This document shows, in pieces, positions 41,441 through 50,463 of a DNA stretch of 64,000 bases. The translations under genes and the position numbers were made by a program. The notes beneath the pieces are model-generated. The model had not been told where the DNA came from, did no database searches, and saw nothing but the letters and a program-made list of their open reading frames with translations. How positions within the stretch are numbered: the stretch's first letter is position 1; each line of letters begins with the position of its first letter. Source of the stretch: Solimonas_A sp052035235 (GTDB lineage: Bacteria; Pseudomonadota; Gammaproteobacteria; Nevskiales; Nevskiaceae); contig JBPOHT010000036.1 in assembly GCA_052035235.1 (NCBI GenBank), positions 16,198 to 80,197 of the forward strand. Reading direction: 5' to 3'.

Positions 41441-42337
41441 ATGATGACCACCAAGACCCAGATCCTCCGCGTTGGCCTGGTGCAGCAGAGCTGCAGCGGC
41501 GAGCGCGAGCCCACCGTGAAGACCACCGAGCAGGGCATCCGCGAGGCCGCCGCGCGCGGCGCGCAGCTGGTGCTGCTGCAGGAACTGCACACCGGCCTGT
41601 ATTTCTGCCAGCACGAGGACACCAGCCTGTTCGACCTGGCCGAGACCATCCCCGGCCCGTCCACCGAGCAGTTCGGCGCGCTGGCCGAGGAACTGGGTAT
41701 CGTGCTGGTCACCTCGCTGTTCGAGAAGCGCGCGCCGGGGCTGTACCACAACACCGCCGTGGTGTTCGACCGCAGCCGCAAGATCGCCGGCACCTATCGC
41801 AAGATGCATATCCCGGACGACCCGGGCTACTACGAGAAGTACTACTTCACGCCCGGTGACCTTGGTTTCACGCCGATCCAGACCAGTGTCGGCAAGCTCG
41901 GCGTGCTGGTCTGCTGGGACCAGTGGTATCCGGAGGGCGCACGCCTGATGGCCCTGGCCGGCGCCGACCTGCTGCTCTACCCCACTGCCATCGGCTGGAA
42001 CCCGCAGGACCCGGAAGACGAGCAGGCCCGCCAGCGCGACGCCTGGGTCACCATCCAGCGGGCCCATGCCGTGGCCAACGGGCTGCCGGTGCTGGTGGCC
42101 AATCGCGTCGGCTTCGAGCCGGACCCCGCCGGGCAGTGGCCGGGCTCGCGCTTCTGGGGCCACAGCTTCGTCGCCGGCCCGCAGGGCGAATTCCTGGCCA
42201 AGGCCGGCGAGGAGGCCGAAGTGCTGGTGGTGGACGTGGACCTGGCGCGCAGCGAGAACGTGCGCCGCTGGTGGCCGTTCCTGCGTGACCGGCGCATCGA
42301 CGCCTACGGCGACCTGGTGAAGCGGTACATTGGCTGA
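41441..42337 (+). CDS. aguB: N-carbamoylputrescine amidase
   Basis: A 298-residue nitrilase-superfamily enzyme hydrolysing N-carbamoylputrescine to putrescine, CO2 and ammonia. The Glu-Lys-Cys triad is E48, K121 and C158 (LVCWDQWYPE). The length and the segment PDDPGYYEKYYFTPGD match plant and bacterial AguB. The gene forms an operon with aguA for making putrescine from arginine-derived agmatine. The first Met (MMTTKTQ) or the second could be used. Confidence 0.96.
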   Translation: MMTTKTQILRVGLVQQSCSGEREPTVKTTEQGIREAAARGAQLVLLQELHTGLYFCQHEDTSLFDLAETIPGPSTEQFGALAEELGIVLVTSLFEKRAPGLYHNTAVVFDRSRKIAGTYRKMHIPDDPGYYEKYYFTPGDLGFTPIQTSVGKLGVLVCWDQWYPEGARLMALAGADLLLYPTAIGWNPQDPEDEQARQRDAWVTIQRAHAVANGLPVLVANRVGFEPDPAGQWPGSRFWGHSFVAGPQGEFLAKAGEEAEVLVVDVDLARSENVRRWWPFLRDRRIDAYGDLVKRYIG

Positions 42338-42367
42338 TGCGGCCATGAGCGGCCGCGACGGAGCGGC

Positions 42368-44002
42368 ATGCAGTCGATAGAAGTCGTCCTGGCGATGCTG
42401 CTGGCGGTGCTCGCCAGCGGCTATCTCGTGCGCATGCTGCCCTTCAGCCTGCCATTGCCGCTGGTGCAGATCGGCCTGGGGGCCGTGATCTCCGGCGTGT
42501 TCAAGCAGGGCGTGGAGCTGGACCCGGACATCTTCTTCCTGCTGTTCCTGCCGCCGCTGCTGTTCCTGGATGGCTGGCGCATCCCCAAGAGCGGCCTGTT
42601 CCGCGACCGCGGCGTGATCCTGGCCCTGGCGCTGGGCCTGGTGGTGTTCACCGTGCTCGGTGCCGGCTTCCTGATCCACTGGATGATCCCGTCGATCCCG
42701 CTGCCGGTGGCCTTCGCCCTGGCCGCCATCATCTCGCCCACCGACCCGGTGGCGGTCTCGTCCATCGCCGCGCGCGCGCCGATCCCCAAGCGGATGATGC
42801 ACATCCTGGAGGGCGAGTCGCTGCTGAACGACGCCTCCGGCCTGGTCTGCTTCCGCTTCGCCGTGGCGGCCGCGATGACCGGCGGCTTCTCGCTGGCCTC
42901 GGCCTCGGTCACCTTCCTGTGGGTGGCGCTGGCCGGCCTCGCGGTGGGCGTGGCGGTGACGCTGGCCATTGCGCGCGCCCAGAACTGGATTTCCCGGCAC
43001 TTCGGCGAGGAGAGCGGCTCGCCGATCCTGGTGAGCCTGCTGACGCCCTTCGGCGCCTACCTGTTGGCCGAGCACCTGGCGGCCTCGGGCATCCTCGCCG
43101 CCGTGGCGGCAGGCATCACCATGAGCCGCGTGGAGCTCAGCGGCCAGGCCTTGGCCAGCACCCGCGTGCAGCGCGCCGCGGTCTGGGACACCGTGCAGTT
43201 CACTCTCAACGGCATCATGTTCGTGCTGCTCGGCGAGCAGTTGCCGGGCATCCTCAGCGACGCCCTGGGCTCGGTCGAGGAAGCCGGCCACATGAACACC
43301 TGGTGGCTGGCGATCTACGCCCTGGGAATCGGCACGGGACTGGCGCTGCTGCGTTTCATCTGGGTCTGGAGCTCGCTGCGCTTCAGCCTGATGCAGGCCC
43401 GCTGGCGGGGCGAGCGGCCGGAGCCCCCGCACTGGCGCCTGGTGGCGGCAATGTCGCTGGCCGGCGTACGCGGTGCCATCACCCTGGCCGGCGTGCTGAC
43501 GCTGCCCCTGCTGCTGCCCGACGGCCGCCCCTTCCCGGCCCGCGAGCTGGTGGTCTTCCTGGCTACCGCGGTGATCCTGCTGTCGCTGATCGTGGCCAGC
43601 CTGGCCCTGCCCCGGGTACTGCGCGGCCTGCAGATGCCGGCCGAACCGGCCGAGCGCCAGGAAGAGGACCTGGCCCGCCTGGCCGCCGCGCGCAGGGCGG
43701 TGGCGGCCATTGAGAAGGCCCAGCGGGAGCTGCCGGCCCGTGCCGGAGAGGCGGAGCTGTACACCGCGGCGGCGGCCCGGCTGCTGGCGCTGTACCAGAA
43801 CCGGCTGCATGATGTTGCCCCCAGCGGGACCGATGCGGCCCAGTTGCGGCAGGCCGACCAGATCGAGCGGACGCTGCGCCTGGCCGCGCTGCAGGCGGAG
43901 CGCGAGGAGATTTTCACCCTCGCCCGCCACCGCCGCATCTCTGACGAGACATCGCGAAAGCTGGTGCGCGAGATCGACCTGATCGAGTCGCGCTACCGCT
44001 GA
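42368..44002 (+). CDS. Na+/H+ antiporter, CPA1 (NhaP) family
   Basis: A 544-residue antiporter with about 12 transmembrane segments in the first 430 residues. The ion-binding region shows SPTDPVAVSS and the following LEGESLLNDASGLV, as in CPA1 exchangers, and MSLAGVRGAITLAGVL is the C-terminal signature. The last 115 residues are a cytoplasmic, charged helical tail. It begins 30 nt after aguB and may be cotranscribed. It could contribute to pH or Na+ homeostasis; ion preference is not readable. Confidence 0.9.
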   Translation: MQSIEVVLAMLLAVLASGYLVRMLPFSLPLPLVQIGLGAVISGVFKQGVELDPDIFFLLFLPPLLFLDGWRIPKSGLFRDRGVILALALGLVVFTVLGAGFLIHWMIPSIPLPVAFALAAIISPTDPVAVSSIAARAPIPKRMMHILEGESLLNDASGLVCFRFAVAAAMTGGFSLASASVTFLWVALAGLAVGVAVTLAIARAQNWISRHFGEESGSPILVSLLTPFGAYLLAEHLAASGILAAVAAGITMSRVELSGQALASTRVQRAAVWDTVQFTLNGIMFVLLGEQLPGILSDALGSVEEAGHMNTWWLAIYALGIGTGLALLRFIWVWSSLRFSLMQARWRGERPEPPHWRLVAAMSLAGVRGAITLAGVLTLPLLLPDGRPFPARELVVFLATAVILLSLIVASLALPRVLRGLQMPAEPAERQEEDLARLAAARRAVAAIEKAQRELPARAGEAELYTAAAARLLALYQNRLHDVAPSGTDAAQLRQADQIERTLRLAALQAEREEIFTLARHRRISDETSRKLVREIDLIESRYR

Positions 44003-44015
44003 ACCGGAGGACAAC

Positions 44016-44498
44016 ATGCGCAATATCCTGATGCTGAGCCTGGCCCTGCTGGCCACCCCTGCCCTGGCGGCCAAACCCGCCGCCGACGAGGCGCTGCGCG
44101 TCACGCAGTTCAAGTGGCTGTCCGGCTGCTGGGGTTTCGACACCGCCGACGGCGTCTACGAGGAACAGTGGACCACGCCCACCGGCAACAGCATGCAGGG
44201 CCTGTCGCGCCGCATCGGCGAGGGCTACACCCGCGAGTACGACTTCATGCGCCTGGTCACCAGCGGCGGCGGCGGCTTCGATTTCGTCTCGCAGCAGTAC
44301 GGCGGCGACGAGAGCCGCTACAACTCCAGCAGCGTGGCGGCCAACCGCGTGGTGTTCGAGAACCCCGAGCGCCCCTTCCCGCGCAAGATCTCCTACGAGT
44401 ACGCCGCCCCCGACAAGCTCACCATGCGCCTGGAGGGCACCAGCGATGGTCGCCCCATGGGCCTGAGCTTTCCGATGAAGCGCAAGAGCTGCCCCTAA
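44016..44498 (+). CDS. DUF6265-type exported protein
   Basis: A 160-residue protein with a signal peptide (to about residue 19). The mature protein has FKWLSGCWGF, EEQWTTPTGNSMQGLSR and FENPERPFPRKISYE, the hallmarks of the DUF6265 family, a lipocalin-like beta-barrel. Biochemical role is unknown. GGAGG lies 5 nt before the ATG, and the gene follows the antiporter after 13 nt. Confidence 0.8.
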   Translation: MRNILMLSLALLATPALAAKPAADEALRVTQFKWLSGCWGFDTADGVYEEQWTTPTGNSMQGLSRRIGEGYTREYDFMRLVTSGGGGFDFVSQQYGGDESRYNSSSVAANRVVFENPERPFPRKISYEYAAPDKLTMRLEGTSDGRPMGLSFPMKRKSCP

Positions 44499-44529
44499 AG
44501 ATTTTTCTTCACTTAGCACAGGAAACACC

Positions 44530-45663
44530 GTGAGCAACGAACTGGAGCTGTTCCGCGACAACGTCCGCCGCTTCTTCGCCGACGAGGTCGAGCCGCATTA
44601 CGAGAAGTGGGAGAAGGACGGCATCCTGCCCAAGTCTCTCTACCTGAAGATGGGCGAAGCCGGACTGCTCTGCGTGGACCAGCCGGAGGAATACGGCGGC
44701 ATCGGCGCGCCCTTCGAGTTCTCCTGCGTGATCGTGGAGGAAGCCGCGCGCATGGGCTTCCTGGCACTGGCCTCCAACCTCACCGTGCACTCCGACATCG
44801 CCGCGCCCTACATCCTGCACCTGGGCACCGAGGAGCAGAAGCAGAAGTACCTGCCGCGCATGGCCTCCGGCGAGTGCATCGGCGCCATCGGCATGACCGA
44901 GCCGGGTGCCGGTTCCGACCTGCAGGGCATGAAGACCAGCGCCCTGCTGGAGGGCGACACCTACGTCCTCAACGGCTCCAAGACCTTCATCACCAACGGC
45001 CAGAACGCCGGCGTCGTGGTGCTGGCCGCCAAGACCGACCCCAAGGCCGGCGGCAAGGGCACGACCCTGTTCACCGTGGACACCGACCTGCCGGGCTTCA
45101 AGCGCGGCCGCAACCTGGAGAAGATCGGCCTGCACTCGGCCGACACCTCGGAACTGTTCTTCGACAACGTGCGCCTGCCGGCCTCCACCGTGCTGGGCCG
45201 TGTCGGCGGCGGCTTCGGCCACCTGATCGACGAACTGCCGCGCGAGCGCCTGGTACTGGCGGTCAGCGCCATCGGCCATGCCCAGGGTGCGATGGAGAAG
45301 ACCATCGATTACGTCACCACGCGCAAGGCCTTCGGCCAGGCCATCGCCAGCTTCCAGAACACCCGCTTCGAGCTGGCCAAGATCAAGACCGACATCGAAG
45401 TGCACCGCGCCTTCACCGAGAAGTGCGTGGCGCTGTATGCCGAGAAGAAGCTCGACGTGCCGACCGCTGCCATGATCAAGCTCTCCACCACCGAGATGGA
45501 AGGCCGCGTCACCGATGCCTGCCTGCAACTCTTCGGCGGCTACGGCTTCATGGCCGAGTACCCCATCTCCCGCTACTGGGCCGACGCGCGCATCCAGCGC
45601 ATCTACGGCGGCACCTCGGAAATCATGAAGGAAGTGATCGCGCGCTCGCTGGTCGGGCGCTGA
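44530..45663 (+). CDS. Acyl-CoA dehydrogenase
   Basis: A 377-residue FAD enzyme oxidising acyl-CoA to enoyl-CoA. IGMTEPGAGSDLQGMKT and FITNGQNAGVVVL match the flavin and substrate-binding signatures, and QLFGGYGFMAEYPISRYWADARIQRIYGGTSEIMK, read here in parts, carries the second ACAD signature and the catalytic region. GTG start at 44530 with AGGAAA upstream. Substrate chain length cannot be assigned. Followed by an intrinsic terminator. Confidence 0.93.
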   Translation: MSNELELFRDNVRRFFADEVEPHYEKWEKDGILPKSLYLKMGEAGLLCVDQPEEYGGIGAPFEFSCVIVEEAARMGFLALASNLTVHSDIAAPYILHLGTEEQKQKYLPRMASGECIGAIGMTEPGAGSDLQGMKTSALLEGDTYVLNGSKTFITNGQNAGVVVLAAKTDPKAGGKGTTLFTVDTDLPGFKRGRNLEKIGLHSADTSELFFDNVRLPASTVLGRVGGGFGHLIDELPRERLVLAVSAIGHAQGAMEKTIDYVTTRKAFGQAIASFQNTRFELAKIKTDIEVHRAFTEKCVALYAEKKLDVPTAAMIKLSTTEMEGRVTDACLQLFGGYGFMAEYPISRYWADARIQRIYGGTSEIMKEVIARSLVGR

Positions 45664-45682
45664 TCGCGGGTTGATGATCCAG

Positions 45683-45709
45683 GGGCGCGGCCATGCCGCG
45701 CCCTTTTTT
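45683..45709 (+). terminator. Intrinsic terminator after the acyl-CoA dehydrogenase gene
   Basis: GGGCGCGGC/GCCGCGCCC with a CAT loop (45683-45703) is followed by TTTTTT. It begins 20 nt after the stop. Confidence 0.92.
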
Positions 45710-45792
45710 GTGAACGGCTTCCCGTTTGTCGCTTGCGCGTCACCCACCATGCCGTAGCATGCAACCCCATCACCGACGCAGGGGAAACGCCG

Positions 45793-46539
45793 ATGTCCGA
45801 CACCCGCTTCCGCAAGGTCTCCGCCGGCCGCGGCCTGGCCTGGATCTCCGAAGGTTTTGGCCTGTTCAAGCAGGCACCGCTGCTGTGGATCGGCGCGCTG
45901 GTGCTCTGGATGATCCTGGCCATGCTGCTGTCCCTGATCCCTTTCATCGGCTCCCTGGCCGTGAATCTCACGTTCGCGATGGTGCTCGGCGGCATCCTGC
46001 TGGGCGCCCGCCAGCAGACCCTGGGCCATCCGCTGAGCCTGGACGCCCTGCTGGGCGGCTTCAAGGCGCCATTGCGCGAACCCCTGCTGCTGCTGGGCGT
46101 GGCCTACCTGGTGGGCGCGATCGTGATCGCCATCGTGGGTGCCCTCATGGTGATCCTGGTCTTCGGCACCGCCGCATTCTCGGGCGACATGCAGGACTTA
46201 AGCTTCGGGGTCGGCACCATCATCGCCGTCCTGCTGATCCTGCTGATGGCCGTAGCCTTTTCGTTGGCCACCTGGTTCGCTCCCGGCCTGATCGTGTTCC
46301 ATGGTGTCAAGGTCGTGGATGCGCTCAAGCTCAGCTTCGCCGCCGGCATGGCCAACCTCGGGGCCCTGTCGGTGTTCGGCATCATCGCGATCCTCCTGGC
46401 GCTGGCGGCGATGATCCCCTTCGGCCTGGGCCTGATCGTACTGCTGCCGATCCTGATGGCCGCCTCCTACCCCTGCTTCCGCGATGTATTCGGCGACGGA
46501 TCACCGCCTGGAGAAGTGCGCGAATCCTCGATCCAGTAG
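45793..46539 (+). CDS. BPSS1780-family multi-pass membrane protein
   Basis: A 248-residue membrane protein with about six hydrophobic segments. The opening VSAGRGLAWISEGFGLFKQAPLLWIGALVLW is characteristic of the BPSS1780 family (read in parts: GRGLAWISEGFGLF, PLLWIGA). No function is known for these proteins. The ATG at 45793 is chosen over an upstream in-frame start at 45733. It is flanked by terminators on both sides and is therefore a single-gene unit. Confidence 0.8.
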   Translation: MSDTRFRKVSAGRGLAWISEGFGLFKQAPLLWIGALVLWMILAMLLSLIPFIGSLAVNLTFAMVLGGILLGARQQTLGHPLSLDALLGGFKAPLREPLLLLGVAYLVGAIVIAIVGALMVILVFGTAAFSGDMQDLSFGVGTIIAVLLILLMAVAFSLATWFAPGLIVFHGVKVVDALKLSFAAGMANLGALSVFGIIAILLALAAMIPFGLGLIVLLPILMAASYPCFRDVFGDGSPPGEVRESSIQ

Positions 46540-46559
46540 AGCAGCCTGGACCAAGCATG

Positions 46560-46588
46560 AGAGCCCGCATTGCGGGCTCTTGTGTTTT
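46560..46588 (+). terminator. Intrinsic terminator after the BPSS1780 gene
   Basis: AGAGCCCGC/GCGGGCTCT with an ATT loop (46560-46580) is followed by TGTGTTTT. It lies 20 nt after the stop. Confidence 0.82.
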
Positions 46589-46733
46589 GGGGGCTTCACC
46601 GGGGGCCACGACCTGACTCACTCGTCACTTTGACGAGGGCCAACGGCGGGTTTACATATCACCGCGTCGCGAGACCTGCGCGGCTCCGGTCATGGTCTCG
46701 CGCAAGCCCCAAATTCCATATCCAGAGGAACCC

Positions 46734-47387
46734 ATGTCTTTCCGCATTTGCCTGGCGCTCACGGCCGCCCTGCTGTCCGGCTGCGCCTCCGTCGATCATC
46801 GCCCCCTCACGGCTGAAGCCTCCGCGCAGTTGCAGGGCAAGCGCATCGTATCCACCCAGTACCCGATGCCCGACTTTGCCGCGTTCACCGCGGGCAAGGC
46901 CGCCTTCGCCATCGCGGGTGCGGGCGCCATGATCGTCGAGGGCAATGGCATCGTCCGCGACAATGGCATCCCGGACCCGGCACTGGCGATCAGCAAGGCG
47001 CTCACGGAGCGCTTGCTGGCGGCGCGCAAGGTGGCGCTCGTCAGGTCCCAGGCCGTGGCCCCGAGCGACGAGGTGAGCACACTGGTGGCGACCTATACGG
47101 GTGCCGACTACCTGCTCGACGTGAAGACCCTCGGCTGGATGTTCAACTACTACCCCACCGACTGGGCGCACTACAAGGTGACCTACAACGCCCGCCTGCG
47201 CCTGATCGACGCATCCAGCCAGAAGGTGGTCGCCGAAACCATGTGCCAGACCGTGCAGGGCGATGACGCCAACCCGCCCACGAAAGACCAGTTGCTGGCC
47301 AACCGTGCCGCGCTGCTCAAGTCCTACCTCGACAAGGGTGCGGCCGCCTGTGTCGATGTCCTGGCGCGCGACGTGCTGCAGCTCTGA
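46734..47387 (+). CDS. Lipoprotein of unknown function
   Basis: A 217-residue predicted lipoprotein with lipobox LLSGC (Cys near residue 17). The mature part has alternating helices and strands (ALAISKALTERLLAARKVALV, YLLDVKTLGWMFNYYP, YNARLRLIDASSQKVVAE), similar to lipoproteins that assemble as TolB-N-terminal-like or CsgG-like domains. I cannot name the family. The ATG at 46734 is preceded by AGAGGAA. Genes on either side are unrelated. Confidence 0.75.
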   Translation: MSFRICLALTAALLSGCASVDHRPLTAEASAQLQGKRIVSTQYPMPDFAAFTAGKAAFAIAGAGAMIVEGNGIVRDNGIPDPALAISKALTERLLAARKVALVRSQAVAPSDEVSTLVATYTGADYLLDVKTLGWMFNYYPTDWAHYKVTYNARLRLIDASSQKVVAETMCQTVQGDDANPPTKDQLLANRAALLKSYLDKGAAACVDVLARDVLQL

Positions 47388-47396
47388 GCCTGAAGG

Positions 47397-47429
47397 GCCG
47401 GCCCGGCGGCACCGCCGCCAGGCCGGCCT
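47397..47429 (+). other. Strong GC hairpin after the lipoprotein gene
   Basis: GGCCGGCC (47397-47404) and GGCCGGCC (47422-47429) enclose a second stem CGGCGG/CCGCCG. There is no T-run, so it may be a 3'-end-stabilising structure rather than an intrinsic terminator. Confidence 0.4.
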
Positions 47430-47502
47430 CCCTGTTCCCTGCGCTGCCCCACTCGGGCAGTATGGCCCTCCGCCGCAAGGATGCAGGCGCATGGAGGGCA
47501 AG

Positions 47503-47907
47503 ATGGACTTCCTGATCAATCTCGACGTCGACGATCTCGGCAAGGCCGAGCGCTTCTACACGGCAGCCTTCGGCCTGAAGCCCGCGCGTCGCCTGGGCAG
47601 CACCGGCCTGGAGATGCTGGGCGGCCCCGCACCGCTCTGGCTGCTGGAAAAGCCGGCCGGCTCGCCCGCTTCGGGTACCATGGGCGAAACACGGCGCTAC
47701 GGCCGGCACTGGACCCCGCTGCACCTGGACTTCGTCACCCCGGACATCGACGCCGCGGTAGCGCTCGCACTGGCCGCCGGCGCGGTACTGGAGCAGCCCG
47801 TATCCACGCATGCCTGGGGCCGGCTGGCGCTGATGGCCGATCCGTTCGGGCACGGCTACTGCTTCGTGCAGTTCCTCGGGCGGGGTTATGACGAAATCGC
47901 GGAGTAG
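47503..47907 (+). CDS. VOC-family (glyoxalase/bleomycin-resistance fold) protein
   Basis: A 134-residue vicinal-oxygen-chelate fold protein. LINLDVDDLGKAERFYTAAFG is the family opening, PLHLDFVTPDIDAAVALALAAGA starts the second beta-alpha-beta unit, and MADPFGHGYCFVQF closes it. The class contains lyases and dioxygenases; the substrate is unknown. ATG 47503 has GGAGGG upstream. An in-frame ATG 12 nt earlier is possible. It leads a short run with carbonic anhydrase and a GNAT protein at gaps of 6 and 2 nt. Confidence 0.85.
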   Translation: MDFLINLDVDDLGKAERFYTAAFGLKPARRLGSTGLEMLGGPAPLWLLEKPAGSPASGTMGETRRYGRHWTPLHLDFVTPDIDAAVALALAAGAVLEQPVSTHAWGRLALMADPFGHGYCFVQFLGRGYDEIAE

Positions 47908-47913
47908 ACGGAC

Positions 47914-48540
47914 TTGATCAACGCCAGGGAATCCCTGCGACGCCTGCAGGAAGGCAACCACCGCTTCGTTTGCGGCGACCGCAGCATGGACGCGGCCGCC
48001 GAGGCGGCGCGGCGCAACCAGCTCGCCAACGGCCAGGAGCCGTTCGCCATCATCCTCGGCTGCTCGGACTCGCGCGTGCCGGCGGAGATCGTCTTCGACC
48101 AGGGCCTGGGAGACCTCTTCGTGATCCGCGTGGCCGGCAACATCGTGGCGCCAACGCAGATCGGCAGCGTGGAATTCGCCGCCGAGAAGTTCCGCACAAG
48201 ACTGGTGGTGGTGCTGGGCCACACCTGCTGCGGCGCCGTGGAAGCCACGGTGGACGAGTTGACGCGCCCCGCCGGCAACCAGTCGCTCAACCTGCGCACC
48301 ATCGTGGATCGCATCCTCCCTTCGGTCTCGCCGCTGATGGACTCGCCGCTGCGCCACGACCGTCCGGCCCTGTTGCGCGAGGCCGTGCGCGCCAATGTGC
48401 GGGTCTCGGTGAATCAGCTGCGCCAGGGCTCTGAGATCCTGGAGAACCTCGTGCGCAACGACGGCCTGCTGGTCGTCGGCGCCGAGTACTCGCTGGAGAC
48501 CGGCAAGGTCGACTTCTTCGACGGCCTGCCGCCCGCCTAG
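47914..48540 (+). CDS. Beta-carbonic anhydrase
   Basis: A 208-residue zinc enzyme interconverting CO2 and bicarbonate. Zn ligands C50, H103 and C106 and the catalytic dyad D52/R54 (CSDSRVPAE) are in place, as is the GHTCCGAV segment. TTG start at 47914, 6 nt after the VOC gene. Length is typical of plant-type beta-CAs in proteobacteria. Confidence 0.93.
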   Translation: MINARESLRRLQEGNHRFVCGDRSMDAAAEAARRNQLANGQEPFAIILGCSDSRVPAEIVFDQGLGDLFVIRVAGNIVAPTQIGSVEFAAEKFRTRLVVVLGHTCCGAVEATVDELTRPAGNQSLNLRTIVDRILPSVSPLMDSPLRHDRPALLREAVRANVRVSVNQLRQGSEILENLVRNDGLLVVGAEYSLETGKVDFFDGLPPA

Positions 48541-48542
48541 CC

Positions 48543-49061
48543 ATGCTGATCCGCGCGTATCGCCCTGGAGAAGAAGCCGCGTTGCGCGAGGTCTTCCACT
48601 CCTCGGTGCACCAGCGCGCCCGTCGGAATTACTCCGCCGAGCAACTGGACGCCTGGGCGCCGCTCGAGTATGACCAGGACTGGTGGAACAACCGCATCCG
48701 TGGCAACCGCCCCTACGTGGCCGAGATCGAAGGCCGCATCGCCGGCTACGCCGACCTGCAGGACTCCGGCTACATCGACCAGTTCTTCGTCGCCGGCGGC
48801 CAAACCGGCCACGGCGTGGGTAGCGCCCTGATGCGCCACCTGCTGGCCGAAGCGACCCGGCGGCGCATCGGCGGCCTGTTCGCCGACGTCAGCCTCACCG
48901 CGGAACCCTTCTTTGCCCGCCACGGCTTCGTGGTGGAGACGCGCCGCCAAGTGATGGTGCGGGGCGTCAGCCTGGCCAATGCGCGCATGCGCCGCGCCGC
49001 CATGGAACCGCCCGTGGCGCGCTCGGGCCAGTATCAGCAGGACGAGGAGAACCCGGCCTGA
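48543..49061 (+). CDS. GNAT-family N-acetyltransferase
   Basis: A 172-residue GNAT-fold protein. IRAYRPGEEAALREVF opens strand 1-helix 1, and the acetyl-CoA loop is QTGHGVGSALMRHLLAEA. FFARHGFVVETRRQV matches the C-terminal motif. It resembles the YafP-type family with a QTGxGxG loop. It starts 2 nt after the carbonic anhydrase stop. Acceptor substrate unknown. Confidence 0.85.
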   Translation: MLIRAYRPGEEAALREVFHSSVHQRARRNYSAEQLDAWAPLEYDQDWWNNRIRGNRPYVAEIEGRIAGYADLQDSGYIDQFFVAGGQTGHGVGSALMRHLLAEATRRRIGGLFADVSLTAEPFFARHGFVVETRRQVMVRGVSLANARMRRAAMEPPVARSGQYQQDEENPA

Positions 49062-49175
49062 GCCACCGCAGGGCCATCACCCGCACGAGCGCTGCTGGAG
49101 CGCCGGCAGGAGCCTGATCATCGCCGGCCGCCATGGCATGATGCACCCGGTTTTCCATGGAAGAGCCTTGAGCCG

Positions 49176-49841
49176 ATGCGCACCCTGCTGTCCCTGCTGC
49201 TGATCGCCTGTGCCGGTACCGCGGCCGCGCAGCCGCTTGCCCCCAGCCTGCCGGCACCGGCGCCCTTCGCGGCTCCGGCCGCGCCGGTGAACGTCGCTCC
49301 GGTCTACCCTGAGGCGGAGCGCATGGCCGGCCACGAGGGGCGCGTGATGCTGGACGTACAGGTATTGGTGGACGGCAGCGCCGGCTCGGTCAGCATCGTC
49401 CAGAGCTCCGGTTACCCGGCGCTGGACCAGTCGGCCCAGGAAGCGGTGCGCCAGTGGCAGTTCAAGCCCAAGCTCGGTCCCGATGGCCGGCCGGTGACCT
49501 CCCTGGTGCGCCTGCCGGTGGACTTCCGCCTGGCGCAGGCACAGACGGCCAGCAGCACGGCCCTGCAGACGCTGATGCAGCAACCCTGCTCCCAGCTCAC
49601 GGCGGAGGTCGCCGAATTCCGGGCGGCCGCACCGGAGCGCAGCCTCGGCGATCTGCCGATCTTCCGCACCAGCGGCGAGCTGGTGTTTGCAGCGGCCAGC
49701 CGCAAGAGCTCCGAGGTGAAGGCCCGGGTGCTGCGCACGCTGCCGCAGCTCTATGAACAGGTGGTGCTGGACTGCGCCGCCACGCCCGATGCGATCTATG
49801 AAAGCGTGCTGGCCGACGCCACGCGGCGATTGATGCGATAG
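49176..49841 (+). CDS. Exported TonB C-terminal-domain protein
   Basis: A 221-residue protein with a cleavable signal peptide (MRTLLSLLLIACAGTAAA|Q) and a TonB C-terminal domain at about residues 38-115 (VAPVYPEAERMAGHEGRVMLDVQVLVDGS, SGYPALDQSAQEAVRQWQFKP, read in parts). It lacks the usual uncleaved N-terminal anchor and long Pro-rich linker, so it cannot be a standard ExbBD-coupled TonB. The remaining 100 residues are helical with two Cys. It is convergent with the Mla-type operon, leaving one base between stops. Confidence 0.8.
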   Translation: MRTLLSLLLIACAGTAAAQPLAPSLPAPAPFAAPAAPVNVAPVYPEAERMAGHEGRVMLDVQVLVDGSAGSVSIVQSSGYPALDQSAQEAVRQWQFKPKLGPDGRPVTSLVRLPVDFRLAQAQTASSTALQTLMQQPCSQLTAEVAEFRAAAPERSLGDLPIFRTSGELVFAAASRKSSEVKARVLRTLPQLYEQVVLDCAATPDAIYESVLADATRRLMR

Positions 49842-49842
49842 C

Positions 49843-50463
49843 TCAGGGTTGCGCGTCCAGCGGCGCAGGGTCGGCGCCGGTGGCCAACATCGGTTGCAGC
49901 GCCCAGAGCTCGCGCGCCACCCGGGCGAAAGCCTCGCCGGCCAACTGGCTCACCGCCGCCACGTAGACTTCGGGCTCTGCGCCCTCCGGCAGTGGACGCT
50001 CGCCCTTGATCACCAGGTTGCGCAGCGGCCGACCCTCGCGGTCGTTGACCAGGAACTCCAGCGACAGCACGGCACGGCGCCCACCCTCGGTCTGCAGTTC
50101 CAGCTGGCGGATCGCCGGTTGCACGGAAACATCTCCGCGCACGCGGTTGCCGGCGGTGTAGACCTCGGTGGCGCCGGAGGCCCGCAGCGAATCGACCAGC
50201 GCCCCATGCAGTTCCAGACCCGGCGACTCCGCCCAGAAGTGACGGTAGTACTGGCGCAGGGCCGACCCGCGCGCCCACAGCAGCGGCCGCTCGGCATAGA
50301 CCCCCGGCGCACTGAAGGGCATGACCACCACGCGCGGCGCGAAGGCCCCGAGGGCCGCGGCGGCGGGAGGCTCCAGACGGTAGTAAACCTCCTGCGGCGG
50401 CGTTGGTGCGGACAGGCAGCCAGCCAGCAGCGCGGCCAGCAGGATCGGCAGGAGCAGCTTCAT
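49843..50463 (-). CDS. PqiC/ABC-transport auxiliary lipoprotein
   Basis: A 206-residue outer-membrane-type lipoprotein with lipobox LLAGC (Cys16). The ABC-type transport auxiliary domain shows YYRLEPPAAAA, RVVVMPFSAPGVYAERPLLWARG and YRHFWAESPGLELHGALVDSLR. In related systems (PqiABC, MCE clusters) this lipoprotein sits at the outer membrane as the receiving end of a lipid path. It overlaps mlaD by 4 nt and is the last gene of the partner-switch/Mla operon. Confidence 0.9.
   Translation of the reverse strand: MKLLLPILLAALLAGCLSAPTPPQEVYYRLEPPAAAALGAFAPRVVVMPFSAPGVYAERPLLWARGSALRQYYRHFWAESPGLELHGALVDSLRASGATEVYTAGNRVRGDVSVQPAIRQLELQTEGGRRAVLSLEFLVNDREGRPLRNLVIKGERPLPEGAEPEVYVAAVSQLAGEAFARVARELWALQPMLATGADPAPLDAQP

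Noticed and set aside
41252..44143. Long minus-strand frame opposite aguA/aguB and the antiporter
   Set aside because: Composition-driven antisense frame; the plus-strand genes have complete catalytic motifs.
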